Assembly: GCA_918797485.1 (NCBI GenBank)
Contig: CAKKNE010000002.1
Span: 1,516,501 to 1,580,500 of the forward strand
Direction of reading: 5' to 3'
Length of the DNA stretch: 64,000 bases
Origin: Pelagomonas calceolata
Lineage: Eukaryota; Sar; Pelagophyceae; Pelagomonadales; Pelagomonadaceae
The notes under the pieces were generated by a model. That model ran no database searches. It was not told the DNA's origin and saw nothing but the letters and a program-made list of their open reading frames with translations. A program made the translations under genes and the position numbers. This document shows positions 53,328 through 62,428 of the stretch, in pieces. Each line of letters starts with the position of its first letter. Within the stretch, counting starts at the first letter, position 1.

Positions 53328-54782
53328 ATGACCGATGCGGAGGCAACGGGCTCGCGCCGCGAGCGCTGCGCGCTAGCTGCGGCTTTTTTGCTCTCGGAGA
53401 CGACGCAGGACGCGGCGGTCGCGGCGAGCGCTTTGGTGGCGCTCCAGTTGTTCGGAGGCTACGAGGAGTCGCTCTTCATCGTCATCGTCATGACGATGTT
53501 ATTAATTGGCATCCAGCTGTCGCACGTCGTCGGGCGCCGAGGCTGGACGCTGGTCCTCGGCGGCGCGGCGGTCTGCGGCGCGGCCGGGCTTGCGATGCTC
53601 GGTGCGGCGCTTTCATCAAACTTCGGGCCGCGGAACGCTGGGATGTTGGCGATCGCTGGCTCGGTTCTGCTCGGCGCCCACCGCGCGGCGCACATGCTTT
53701 ATAGGTTTGCAGCTTTAGAGATAGGTGGCGTCGCGTGCATGGGCGAGGTCTTCGCGGCGGCGACGTTGGGTGGTTTGCTCGGGCCGCAGTTACTGATAGA
53801 TCTTGGTTTGCAGAAGGGCCTAGTTTGGGCCGCCGTGGCGCAATTGGTCGCCGTGATACCGATCATGCTCGCGACGCGGGGCCGCGACGCCGCGACGGCG
53901 GCCGACCGCGCGACGGCGGAGGACTCCGGGCGCTCGATCACGGCCGCGCTCCGGAAACTGCGCGATGCGGCGCGCGGCGACGCGCTGCTGCGCCTCGCGC
54001 TCATCTGCGGCGTGACGTCGTGGGCGATCATGCTGCTGGTGACCGTGCCGGCCGCGGCCATCGCCGTGGCGTCCTTCAAGATGACCACTTGCGCGGCGAT
54101 CCGCGCGTTGCAGGTGCACATCTGTGTGGAAATCAAATTTCGGGCGCCCCACGCGTCTGCGCGATGGCGTGGCGATTCCACGCTATCGACGCGATGTTGT
54201 CCCCGTGACCGCGTCGACTCCATGGCGTGGAGGCTCGCGAAGGTCCACGGCCTAGCTCACTGGTTGATTTCCGCACAGGTTCACGATTTTCTGATGAACG
54301 CGCCGGGCCCGGCCACGGCCGCCGTCGTCGAGCGCTCCGGCCCGCGCGCGGCCATCGCCTTGGGGCTTTTGATCTACGTCGTGGTCGTGGGCGGCCTATG
54401 GGCCTGCGGGAGCGACGACGCGCTGTATCCTGTGGTGACGGCGGGTGGGCGCGGCGAGCGCTTAGTCCAGCAAGCCTTCTTTGGCCTCGTCGTGGTCTTG
54501 GCCCTAGGCTGGAATTTCATGTGGCTCGCGTCGACGTCGGCGTTGGATGCTGCCGCTCGCGCGGGCGGCGCGACGAGCTGCGGCGAGATAGCGCAGATCC
54601 GCACGGCGAACGAGTTCTGCATCTACTCTGCGTCGGTAGCGTTTCTCCTCGTGTCGATGGTCACGCGCGACCGCTACAAGGACGTCGTCCTCATCAGCGC
54701 GCCGTTCCTCGTGGCAGTGGCCGTGGCAACGGGCCAGGCCAAGTCGCAAGCCTATGGGGTCGTCGAGACGGAGCTCCCGTGA
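53328..54782 (+). CDS. MFS transporter
   Basis: Exons 53328-54113 and 54279-54782 join in phase 0 to 429 residues. About 12 hydrophobic helices are seen (for example LFIVIVMTMLLIGIQLSHVV; WTLVLGGAAVCGAAGLAMLG; LALICGVTSWAIMLLVTVPA). The join gives VHDFLMNAPGPATAAVVERS, the usual start of the second half of many MFS exporters, and FGLVVVLALGWNFMWLASTS follows. The substrate is unknown. The introner has no in-frame stop and is a multiple of three, so an unspliced message would add 55 residues in the middle of the protein. Confidence 0.82.
   Translation: MTDAEATGSRRERCALAAAFLLSETTQDAAVAASALVALQLFGGYEESLFIVIVMTMLLIGIQLSHVVGRRGWTLVLGGAAVCGAAGLAMLGAALSSNFGPRNAGMLAIAGSVLLGAHRAAHMLYRFAALEIGGVACMGEVFAAATLGGLLGPQLLIDLGLQKGLVWAAVAQLVAVIPIMLATRGRDAATAADRATAEDSGRSITAALRKLRDAARGDALLRLALICGVTSWAIMLLVTVPAAAIAVASFKMTTCAAIRALQVHICVEIKFRAPHASARWRGDSTLSTRCCPRDRVDSMAWRLAKVHGLAHWLISAQVHDFLMNAPGPATAAVVERSGPRAAIALGLLIYVVVVGGLWACGSDDALYPVVTAGGRGERLVQQAFFGLVVVLALGWNFMWLASTSALDAAARAGGATSCGEIAQIRTANEFCIYSASVAFLLVSMVTRDRYKDVVLISAPFLVAVAVATGQAKSQAYGVVETELP
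54122..54278 (+). mobile_element. Introner 7 (157 bp)
   Basis: Ends CTGTGTGGAAATCAAATTTC and GGTTGATTTCCGCACAG. Flanks GTGCACAT and GTTCACGA (5 of 8). Intron 54114-54278. The left 30 bp closely match introner 6. Confidence 0.88.
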
Positions 54783-54914
54783 GCGTTGTGTGTGTGTCGC
54801 ACCGTGTGTAAGCTATCGAGAATTTATACACCTAACATAGCTAGAACTAGTGGGCGGCCCTGCCCGGCGGGGGGAGACACCGCGCGTTGCCGATTCATCG
54901 ACGGGCGCGTCAGC

Positions 54915-56724
54915 TTAGCAGAGCGGCGAGAAGCCGTACGTCGTCGCGTGGACCACCTGCATAATCCCATCATACGTCATGAGCACCAGCGCGATGAGCA
55001 TGATGCTCGCGATGACAAGAATCACGATCGCGTCCTTTTTGTATTTTCTCACGACCCAATCGATAACCGACTGCCCGAGGAACGTCGAGAACAGGCCGCA
55101 CGCCGCGAAGGCGAAGGCGTAGTCCTTTGGGACCTGTGCGCAAAGCAATCCGTGAGCCGCACCGCCACGCCGTCGAGTAGGCGTCGCGTCGATGGCGTGG
55201 ATGCGCCGCAACCATGTGATTTATGCACTGACGCCGACGAGGCCCATGATCCAGACCTGCGCCAACCCCGACGTCGCCGTGATGAAGACGACGTAGGCCG
55301 ACGTCGCCGCGATCGGCTGGGGGAGGCAGCCCAGCTCGACCAGCAGCGGGCCGAGGACCATGCCGCCCCCAATACCCAATAACCCCGCGGCTATGCCCGC
55401 GAACACACATAACATGGGATACAATGCCGTCGTCCGCCGGTCCCACTGCAAGTCGCCCTCGAGCGGCTCGTGCCCTAGAAACGCCTTCTCCGTGGCCCGG
55501 TCCAGCGTCTTCTTCCTTATCCACGCCGTCGCCGCAATAAGCACCTGTGCGCGAATCAAACCGTGGGTCGGGTGCACCATTTCTCGGCGACGACGCGACC
55601 GTGCTGGTCAAGTCAGAGAACCGCACGGCCAAGCCGTCGAACAGGCGCCGCGTCGATGGCGTGCAGGTCATGGTTCAGCCGTGGTCGGAGAAACGCCGCG
55701 ACATTTGATTCATGCGACATTTGATTCATGCACTGATGAGCACGGCTAAATTGCTGATAAAGAGATACCAGTACAGGAACTGCGAGCAGTCCAAACCCGG
55801 GATCAGCGACGCGCCGCCGCGGCCGCCCCGCAGCAGCGCAAAGACGAAGACGATGAGCCAGATCACGCCGGTGGCCGTCCAGTTCTCGCGCTGCACGAGC
55901 GAGCCCTCCTTGGCGTATATTGCCTCGAGACGCGCCAGTTGATCAGGAGTGGGGTCCTGGCGCGCGATGGGCGGCGCGTCGGCGTGGCCCAGCGGCGTGT
56001 CGATCTCCACGTCCTGCAGGCCCGCCTCGTCGCGCGTCGGCCGCGGACTAAGTTTGTCCTCGCCCGTCCACCGTTTTATCCCCTTGTTTAGAGTGCGTCT
56101 TCCCGAATAGCCGAGCAGCGCTATGAGCAGAACCACCGTGAGCCACGGAGGAAACATGACGCTAAAAACGGAGCCGAACATGGTCCCCGCGAGGAGCGCG
56201 GGGCAGAAGAGCAGGGAAGCCTCGTAGTCGATGAGCGGTCGCTTGATAGTATCGTTCGGGTGGTAGCGCCGCGTATACGTATAGAGGTTCGCGATGGAGC
56301 CCCCCGAGATTGTTGCCAAAGATAACGCCGTCGCTTGCGTGATGGGGAAGCCGGCGACGAGCCGGTAGATGGGCACGAGTAACCCGCCGCCGCCGATGCC
56401 GCCGCCCGCGGCCAGCGCCGTCGCCGCAATCAGTAAAAAGATCGTCGCCCAGTCGTGGCCGTTCGCCGGCACCAGGTCCTTGTGCATACATATGCGCTCC
56501 CGAAAGTCTTCGCCGTCCTCCGTGTCGCGGTCCCATTCACAGCTCGTGCTGAACGGGCACTCCGTCTTGCCGGGGTAGCAGGGGCCGCCCGCGACGCCTT
56601 GCTGTTTCGCCTTGTTCTTGCTGATCGACTCATCCTCTGGTCTCAGCTCTCTGCGGAGCCATGGCTGCTCCTCCAGCGCTGTGGCTGTGCAGCAGAACGC
56701 TACGACAGCAGCGCTTCGACGCAT
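54915..56724 (-). CDS. TauE/SafE-family (TSUP) membrane transporter
   Basis: Exons 56724-55744, 55544-55239 and 55133-54915 join in phase 0 to 501 residues. A signal peptide (MRRSAAVVAFCCTATALEE) and a Cys-containing lumenal segment precede the first helices. The family repeat appears twice, GGGIGGGGLLVPIYRLVAGF in exon 1 and GIAAGLLGIGGGMVLGPLLV in exon 2, which is the inverted-repeat build of TSUP/TauE-SafE sulfite and organosulfonate exporters. About 10-12 helices in all. The substrate is inferred only from family. Both introns are introners of the CTGTGCG type. Confidence 0.87.
55134..55230 (-). mobile_element. Introner 8 (97 bp)
   Basis: Plus-strand ends CTGTGCGCAAAGCAATC and TGATTTATGCACTG. 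Donor copy GTCGGCGT; acceptor-side flank GTCCCAAA, so the duplication is largely decayed. Intron 55134-55238 keeps frame. Confidence 0.75.
55545..55735 (-). mobile_element. Introner 9 (191 bp)
   Basis: Plus-strand ends CTGTGCGCGAATCAAAC and TTGATTCATGCACTG. Flanks in gene sense are GTGCTCAT and GTGCTTAT (7 of 8). The right end holds a 17-bp local duplication (gcgacatttgattcat twice). Intron 55545-55743. Confidence 0.85.
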
Positions 56725-56771
56725 GGTGCTGCTCGCCGCAGCAGCAGGAGCAAAGACAGAGGCGCAAAAGA

Positions 56772-56795
56772 ACTAGCTAGCGTACCAACATACTA
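56772..56795. promoter_or_regulatory. Recurrent intergenic CTAG dyad motif, copy 8 (divergent form)
   Basis: CTAGCTAGCGTACCAACATA then CTAG, 48 bp upstream of the TauE/SafE-family start. CTAG arms are kept, the centre is diverged. Confidence 0.35.
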
Positions 56796-56897
56796 GAAAG
56801 TTGAAGACTCGTCCTGACGCGCGGTGTCTCCCCCCCAGGGGCCCCGCCCAATAGTCCTATCACCGTAACATCAGAAGACGACTAGTACCCCCCTAAG

Positions 56898-59800
56898 TTA
56901 CACGGTCCCGAAGTCCCCGACGTCCTTCGCCCGCGAGTACGGGCACCGCCCCTCCTTGAGGACGGCGTACTCGAAGTCGTCCTCGTGGAAGAAGCGGTGG
57001 CACGACTGCGAGAGGGCCATGTGCACGTCGGGGATGGCGCTCTTGTAGTACGTCGCTCTCAAACCTTGTTGGCGCGGCTTGCAGCAGAAGACCTCGGCGC
57101 GGTAGAGCGATCTTAATGTTTCGGCGTCGACGGTCACGGGCTTGTACTCGTCGGCGCCGGCTTGCGCCTGGAGCGTGTCGTTGATCGCCCGCGTGAAGCG
57201 GTCCTCGTCGTCGTCGTCGTCGAACACGACGTCAGCTTCCTTCCCTTCACCCGAATTCTTGTCCTCCGGGAACTCCTTGATCAAATCCAAAGCCTCCTCG
57301 TCCGAGATCGACGCCTCCGGCACGAACTCGATGAGCGGCAGCACTTCAAAGTTCAGAAAGCTCCGGACGAACGGGTGGCCGCACGACGTGCAGACGTCGC
57401 GGTGCACGCTCGACCCTTGGCTATGCGATGAAGCAGGGTTCAATAGTGCATTGGAGGCGCCGCAGCGGTAGCAGACCGGCAGCAAGTCGCTCTTATCCCT
57501 TAAAGGCGCCGCATGGATCGTCAACGCCTCCACATCCACTTCATCCCGCCACGCATCCGGTAATTTCATCCTTAATAATTTATCATAAGCATATCTCGCT
57601 AATTTAAAGGCGCCGCAGGTCTTCGCTTGTTTGGCTAGAGTATACAGTATTTTCGCCCGCGAGATACCAAATGGGGCTTCTTTCCCACCCAAGCCATTAA
57701 TTAAGAAGCGAGCGCATTGAAAGAGCACTTCCGGCCGCAACGGCGTATAAGGTAAGAAAAAATCTTCGACATGAGCGTAGGCGTAGTACAAGTCGGCCCT
57801 ATGCAACTGCTCGGTGTACGTAGACATAACTTTCTGTAAGTTATCTTTTTTAGCTGCGACGCGTAACGTCTCGGACGCCAGCAACCAGTAGTAGTAGGAC
57901 GCGTCCTTGAAGCGCGATTCCACGACGGCGTTAAACGTGAGCTCTTGCACCATCCGCGCCGCGCGGTCTTCGCGCCCCGACTTCCTATAAGCTTCCAGCG
58001 CTTCGTCAAATCTGTCGTGGACGGCGAGCCACTCGGCGTAGGGCAGATATAGGGCTTCATCAAATTTCGCTCGAGTTTCTTCGCTGAAGGTCCCGCTCGG
58101 GTCCTCCGCTAATTTGAGGGCCGCCTCCCAGTCCTGCTTTCGGACATATAAGCCTAGTAAAGATTCAACATCATCAAGCTTCACGTAGACCTCTTTGGCC
58201 CGCTCGTCGTCGCCTGCGGGGACATCGACCAGTGTGTCGGGTGCATCGCCACGCCATCGAGCAGTGACAAGCTCTCTCGCGACGCCTCGCGCTGCCCACG
58301 GCGACGACCTGAGGCGCTCATCCACTGATAGGGAGCGTCTCGCAGCACTACTTCCCCACAGTTGAGACTCGCGTCCGGCGACGCGTCGATGGCGTGGAGG
58401 TCGACGCGACGATTTCCACACGGATCGTCGCCGTTCGCCAAAAACGCGCGCGCGCACTGCCGCAGCACATCCTCCGCCGTCACCTGCCGTACTATGAGAG
58501 AAAGTTTCTCGATCCAGCCGTCCGGCTTGTGTTCGTGTAATAGCCTGTGCGCAAATCAACCAGTGAGTCGCGTGCACCGTCGAGCGGCGAGGAACCGGCA
58601 TCGCCACGCCATCGAGCAGGCGTCGCGTCGATGGCGTGGAGGTCGACGCGATGATTCAGCACACAGGTAAGAACCGAACGGCCTGCAGCGCATTCCCGGC
58701 AGACACCTGCAGATCCGCGGCGGCGGACCAGTCCGACGTCTCTTCCGCCCATTCCGCCTGCTTCCTGGTTAATTCGGTCGCGTCGACGTTCTTCGACGCA
58801 GCGGCAAAGGCCTTGGCCTCGTCCCATTGCCGCAAGTCCGCGAATAGGTCGATGGCCTTCTGCGGCTCGCCGGCCTTCGCAAACGCTCTGGCCGCGTCCT
58901 GGTACTTGCCCTGGTAGGCCTGGAGCTCGGCGCGGAAGATGGGCGCTAGTTTCTCGACTTCTTCCGGTAGACCTGCGCGGAGCATCAAATTCGACAAAGA
59001 AACCACCCCCGGCCATCATTCCTGGAAACGAGTGAAGTGGAAGACACCTCAACGCCTCAAAACGCGGCGATCGAACCCTCCGGTTCCGCTTTCTTCCTCT
59101 TGGAGATCTTCTTCGGTTTCGCGACCGGCATCCGCCGCTCCATCGACGTCAGTAACTCGATCCGTCGCAGGTCGTGGACCTTCGCATACGCCGTTTGTGC
59201 TGTGGTCAAATCTAACGCGTTTGCTGCGGAGTCGGCTAAGCTTCTCCAATCCGTCGCCGTCACGCCGAGGCGCGCGCAACTCAACCCTCTAGAATGTTCA
59301 TTCTTGGAGATGAACTGTTTCAGATGATCGGACTGGGGCAGGTCCAGCGACTCGATTTTGAGGTCCCTCGCCACAAATAATTTAGCCCCGACGAATCCGA
59401 CGACTGACCCTGAAACTTTGTGGACCTTGGCGTCGTGGTCGCCCGTCTTCACTAATAATTCATCGCGGTCGTTCCGCGAGTAGCACAGCGTGTCGTCGAA
59501 CTGGGCGTTGAAGCGACACGCCGAGACGCCCTCCGCCTGTGTCGAACGACAGATGGCTGTGTAGACGCTCGCACGGCCGCGTCGATTGTGTGGAGGTGGC
59601 GTGACGTCGTGGCGACGCCCTCGTCCCAAAGTTGAAGTTCATTCATCAAAAACGGACGCCGAGTCGGCACCGAGAACACGAGTTCTTTACTACGAGTGTC
59701 GACCACTTTGAGCTCGTTCTCTTGATTCACGACGGCCAGCTTCCTCCTATCACCCGTCCGATCTAGTAACTTGACCGCGGCTTCACCTGCGCGGAGCGTC

Positions 59801-61472
59801 GCGGTCGCTCGACGCCGACCGAACGGCCTCAAACTCGACAAAGAAACCACCCACTTCATGGTGAGATGGATACGAGTCGCGTCGACGGCGTGAAGGCACC
59901 GAAGCACCGCGGGACGCCGAGATCGCACCTCTCCAGACGTCGACCGGAAACGCGTTGTTCACGTAAATTTTCAGAATGGAACCATCACTACAACCTATCA
60001 GTACGCCCTCCTTGCTTGGTGGACCGCCATCTACTCTCAGACACGTGATATCAGCGTCGAGGATCCATTCTCGCTCCTTCAACTTCGAGAAGCCGTGTAG
60101 AGTTAACTTCGCACCAGAAGCTACCAACACATGTTGCGACGTCACCCCCAAATGATTCGTACGAGAACCGTCGACCCTCAACCTTTCTTTCCGCAAGCGA
60201 TAGTGCATATCAATACTGTTGTCATCCCTCTTATGAAGTTCGTACACATTAATTCGATCCGGCAGTTGGATGGCCAGCCGATCCCGATAGATCGCCACCT
60301 TCCGCACGTAGTCCCTACTCTTAATACGCACGCGCTTCTCGGCGTGCATGTGGTGGACGACCACGTCCGTCAGGTGTTCCCGGACCGCGAACCGGTCGCC
60401 ATCTAATGCGTATATAGGTTCAATTACGACATCCCAGAGCTGGATGGAGCCGCCGTAGGACCCAACCGCTATAGCAGGTTGGCGAGGCCTCACAGCGGTG
60501 GACCAGACCCACTCGTCTATACGACAAACGTCTTTGAGTCGCACGGCTTCCCTCGTACACAAAGTTGTTTTCTTGTCACTGCCACCGACCACTAAATACT
60601 CGCCGTTCGGGTAATAGGAGAGACTGGTCGGATAGCATCCTAATTTTCTCTCTTTCAAATGTTGGGTCCCGGACAGCTGGTAGAACGACAGCGTCTGGTC
60701 CCAGCACCCGACGGCCAGGAGGTCTCCCGGGTCCTCCTTCGCGGGACTCCAGGCCAGGCACCAGACTGGGGCTTTCTTTTCAATCAGCTTGTACTCCTGG
60801 CCACCCTTGTCTCGTATACTAATGCGACCGTCGTACATACCTGTGTGGGAACGATGCCGTCACGAAACCGTCTCCCTCGCGAGACGCGTGGACTCTCTGA
60901 CGGCCACGTCGACGGCGTCGCGGCGGTGCGGTCTCATGAAGACGCCATCGCCGCGACCACGTCAGGTTCAAGTTCATTTTCTGCGCCGAGTCAGCACCAA
61001 GAGCCAAGTACTGCCCGTCGTGCGACCACCTCGCGGACAAAATCTTCGCCCCGACCTTGTGCTTCGTCACGGACTTGGCCGTCGAACTCCACAACCCAAA
61101 ATCACCCTCGGTGCACGACGCGAGCTGGTCGCAGCAGGGGTTGTGCGCGACGACTTGGATGCTATCGCTATGCGTATATTTTAACACTCCTTCTCCTTTG
61201 CTGTTCCAGATAATCACGGTGTTGTCCGCGCCGCCCGACGCAAATTTAGAACCTTCCCTCCCATAACTGACGGTGTACACCAAGTCCTTGTGGCCTCTTA
61301 ATCTGTGTCGCAGGTCGCCGTCTTCAGTAGCGTATACTAACACAAGGTTAGCTACAGCGACCACCAGTTCCGTCCCGGACGGGTTGAAGGCCATGCTGTA
61401 GACCGTGGCCTTGACGTCGTCCTCGCGCCGCGGCGGGAGGCCCGGGTCCGTCCAGAGGAGCTGGGGCCGCAT
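56898..61472 (-). CDS. IFT122: Intraflagellar transport protein IFT122 (IFT-A)
   Basis: Seven exons: 61472-60998, 60840-59929, 59786-59671, 59536-59077, 58972-58675, 58544-58432 and 58213-56898, total 3690 nt, 1229 residues (the usual length is about 1,200). The N-terminal WD40 part matches closely: YTHSDSIQVVAHNP, ASCTEGDFGLWSS, MYDGRISIRDKGG, LSYYPNGEYLVVGGSDKK, then REWILDADITCLRVDGGPPS. The TPR-like second half has YVRKQDWEAALKLAEDP and DASYYYWLLASETLR. The C-terminal zinc-binding end has LPVCYRCGASNALLNP, CTSCGHPFVRSFLNFEVLPL and a late CP. IFT122 is a core subunit of the IFT-A complex for retrograde transport and cargo entry in cilia. All six introns are introner-like and all joins keep frame. 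Confidence 0.93.
58214..58423 (-). mobile_element. Introner 10 (210 bp), IFT122 intron 6, GC-AG
   Basis: Plus-strand ends CTGCGGGGACATCGACCAG and GATTTCCACACGG. Flanks in gene sense GCGACGAT and GCGACGAC (7 of 8). A GC donor at 58431 keeps frame; intron 58214-58431. It carries the family core twice in opposite orientation. Confidence 0.88.
58545..58666 (-). mobile_element. Introner 11 (122 bp), IFT122 intron 5
   Basis: Plus-strand ends CTGTGCGCAAATCAACCAG and GATTCAGCACACAG. Flanks in gene sense GTTCTTAC and GCTATTAC (6 of 8). Intron 58545-58674. The inside is very close to introner 2 (GCTCGATGGCGTGGCGATG core). Confidence 0.9.
58973..59068 (-). mobile_element. Introner-like element 12 (about 96 bp), IFT122 intron 4
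   Basis: Begins CTGCGCGGAGCATCAAATTC on the plus strand and shares TCGACAAAGAAACCACCC with element 14. Flanks GTTCGATC and GTCTACCG barely match. Intron 58973-59076 is needed to keep the IFT122 frame and alignment. Old copy. Confidence 0.65.
59537..59662 (-). mobile_element. Introner-like element 13 (about 126 bp), IFT122 intron 3
   Basis: The acceptor end is CTGTGTCG on the plus strand. The inside has a decayed core (GTCGATTGTGTGGAGGTGGC against the usual GTCGATGGCGTGGAGGTCG). Flanks GTGCCGAC and GCGGAGGG no longer match. Intron 59537-59670. Confidence 0.65.
59787..59920 (-). mobile_element. Introner-like element 14 (134 bp), IFT122 intron 2
   Basis: Starts CTGCGCGGAGCGTCGCGG on the plus strand and has CTCGACAAAGAAACCACCC as in element 12, plus a decayed GTCGACGGCGTGAAGG core. 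Flanks GTGCGATC and GTGAAGCC (4 of 8). Intron 59787-59928. Confidence 0.68.
60841..60989 (-). mobile_element. Introner-like element 15 (149 bp), IFT122 intron 1
   Basis: Plus-strand start CTGTGTGGGAACGATGCC; gene-sense start TCGGCGCAGAAAATGAAC, like the TCGGCG start of elements 13 and 14. Flanks GTGCTGAC and GTATGTAC (4 of 8). Intron 60841-60997. Confidence 0.7.
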
Positions 61473-62428
61473 GCTTTTTGTGAGAGGGGGCTGCCCGTAC
61501 CGCTTCGCTGCTGCCCCTGGCCGCTGAAACTGATGGAAGCGGCCCGCGGCGCAGCCCGACGTCGTCGCGTGCGCCCGGCGCAGGCGAGACGGTGTCGCGC
61601 CCAGCTTAAAACCTGGGGCTGCCGGCCGCCCGTCGGGCGCGGCGTGACACATCATAACAGAGGCCTCGGGACCGCCGGCCGTATGGCTGACGAGGTCTGG
61701 GAGGGGGATCTCAAATATGAATAAAAAACGGGTTTGAACTACTAGTGTGTATAGATACTGCTAGCGTCCAAATTCCGAAGCGCGCACCCGCGGTTCTCGG
61801 GGGCCGCCCGGCCCCGCGGGCGCGCCGCGAGACGTCCGCCGGCGTTGCGCTGACAACCCGGGCCCTCGGCCCCGCGCGCCCGGCGCGCGCGGGGCGCGCG
61901 AGTACTACCGCCTGGGCGCCCGGGGGTCGCGTCCCGCTCGGGGCCGCGCGAGTCCATACCGGGCCCCGAGCTCCCCGGGACGAACGCGAAGGGGGTCGCG
62001 CGGCGCGACGGACGCCCCGCGTACCACACGCCGCGCAGGGGGTGACTCGGACCTTGGCCGGGGGGTCTCCGCCGGGCCGCGCAGCGCGGCTCGGAGACTC
62101 CTCTCGGGCGGAGGAGACGCCGCCGCCCGACGCCGCGCGCCGCTCCCGGGACGCGCGCGCGGCCAGAGCCGTCCCGGCGCGGGAACCAGAACATGCAGGG
62201 GTCGCGCCGATGCGTGCGAAACCGGGCCGGCCGCTGCTAGCCGGCACGTGCGCCGGGGCCCTGCCGCCGGGGCTTGTTTTTGGGGCTTGTTTTTGGCAGC
62301 GCCAATCCTTTGCCAGCTGCTCCAGAGGGCGGCCCCGCACCTGTTTGCCCGTCGTTTCCACGCCCGCGGTGTGAGCGCTGAGCTGCCCTTGCTGGCTAAA
62401 CCCCTGCCCTCGCCCGTGGCCGGGGGCC
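61473..62428. other. Intergenic, very GC-rich, divergent promoters
   Basis: 956 bp between the IFT122 start and the secreted-protein gene. Long frames here are on both strands, Arg/Pro/Ala-rich, and have no family signal, so I treat them as chance. A 15-bp direct repeat GGGGCTTGTTTTTGG occurs twice in tandem at about 62270-62298. A CTAG-rich patch (ACTACTAGTGTGTATAG) lies at about 61739-61755. Confidence 0.5.

Noticed and set aside
55134-55238. Treating this intron as an ordinary spliceosomal intron because its flanking duplication is poor
   Set aside because: The terminal repeats (CTGTGCGCAAAGCAATC / TGATTTATGCACTG) clearly match introners 9 and 11, so a decayed introner is the better reading.
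61760-62260. Possible rRNA or other structured RNA because of the extreme GC content
   Set aside because: No conserved rRNA stretches could be recognised; it reads as simple GC-rich intergenic sequence.
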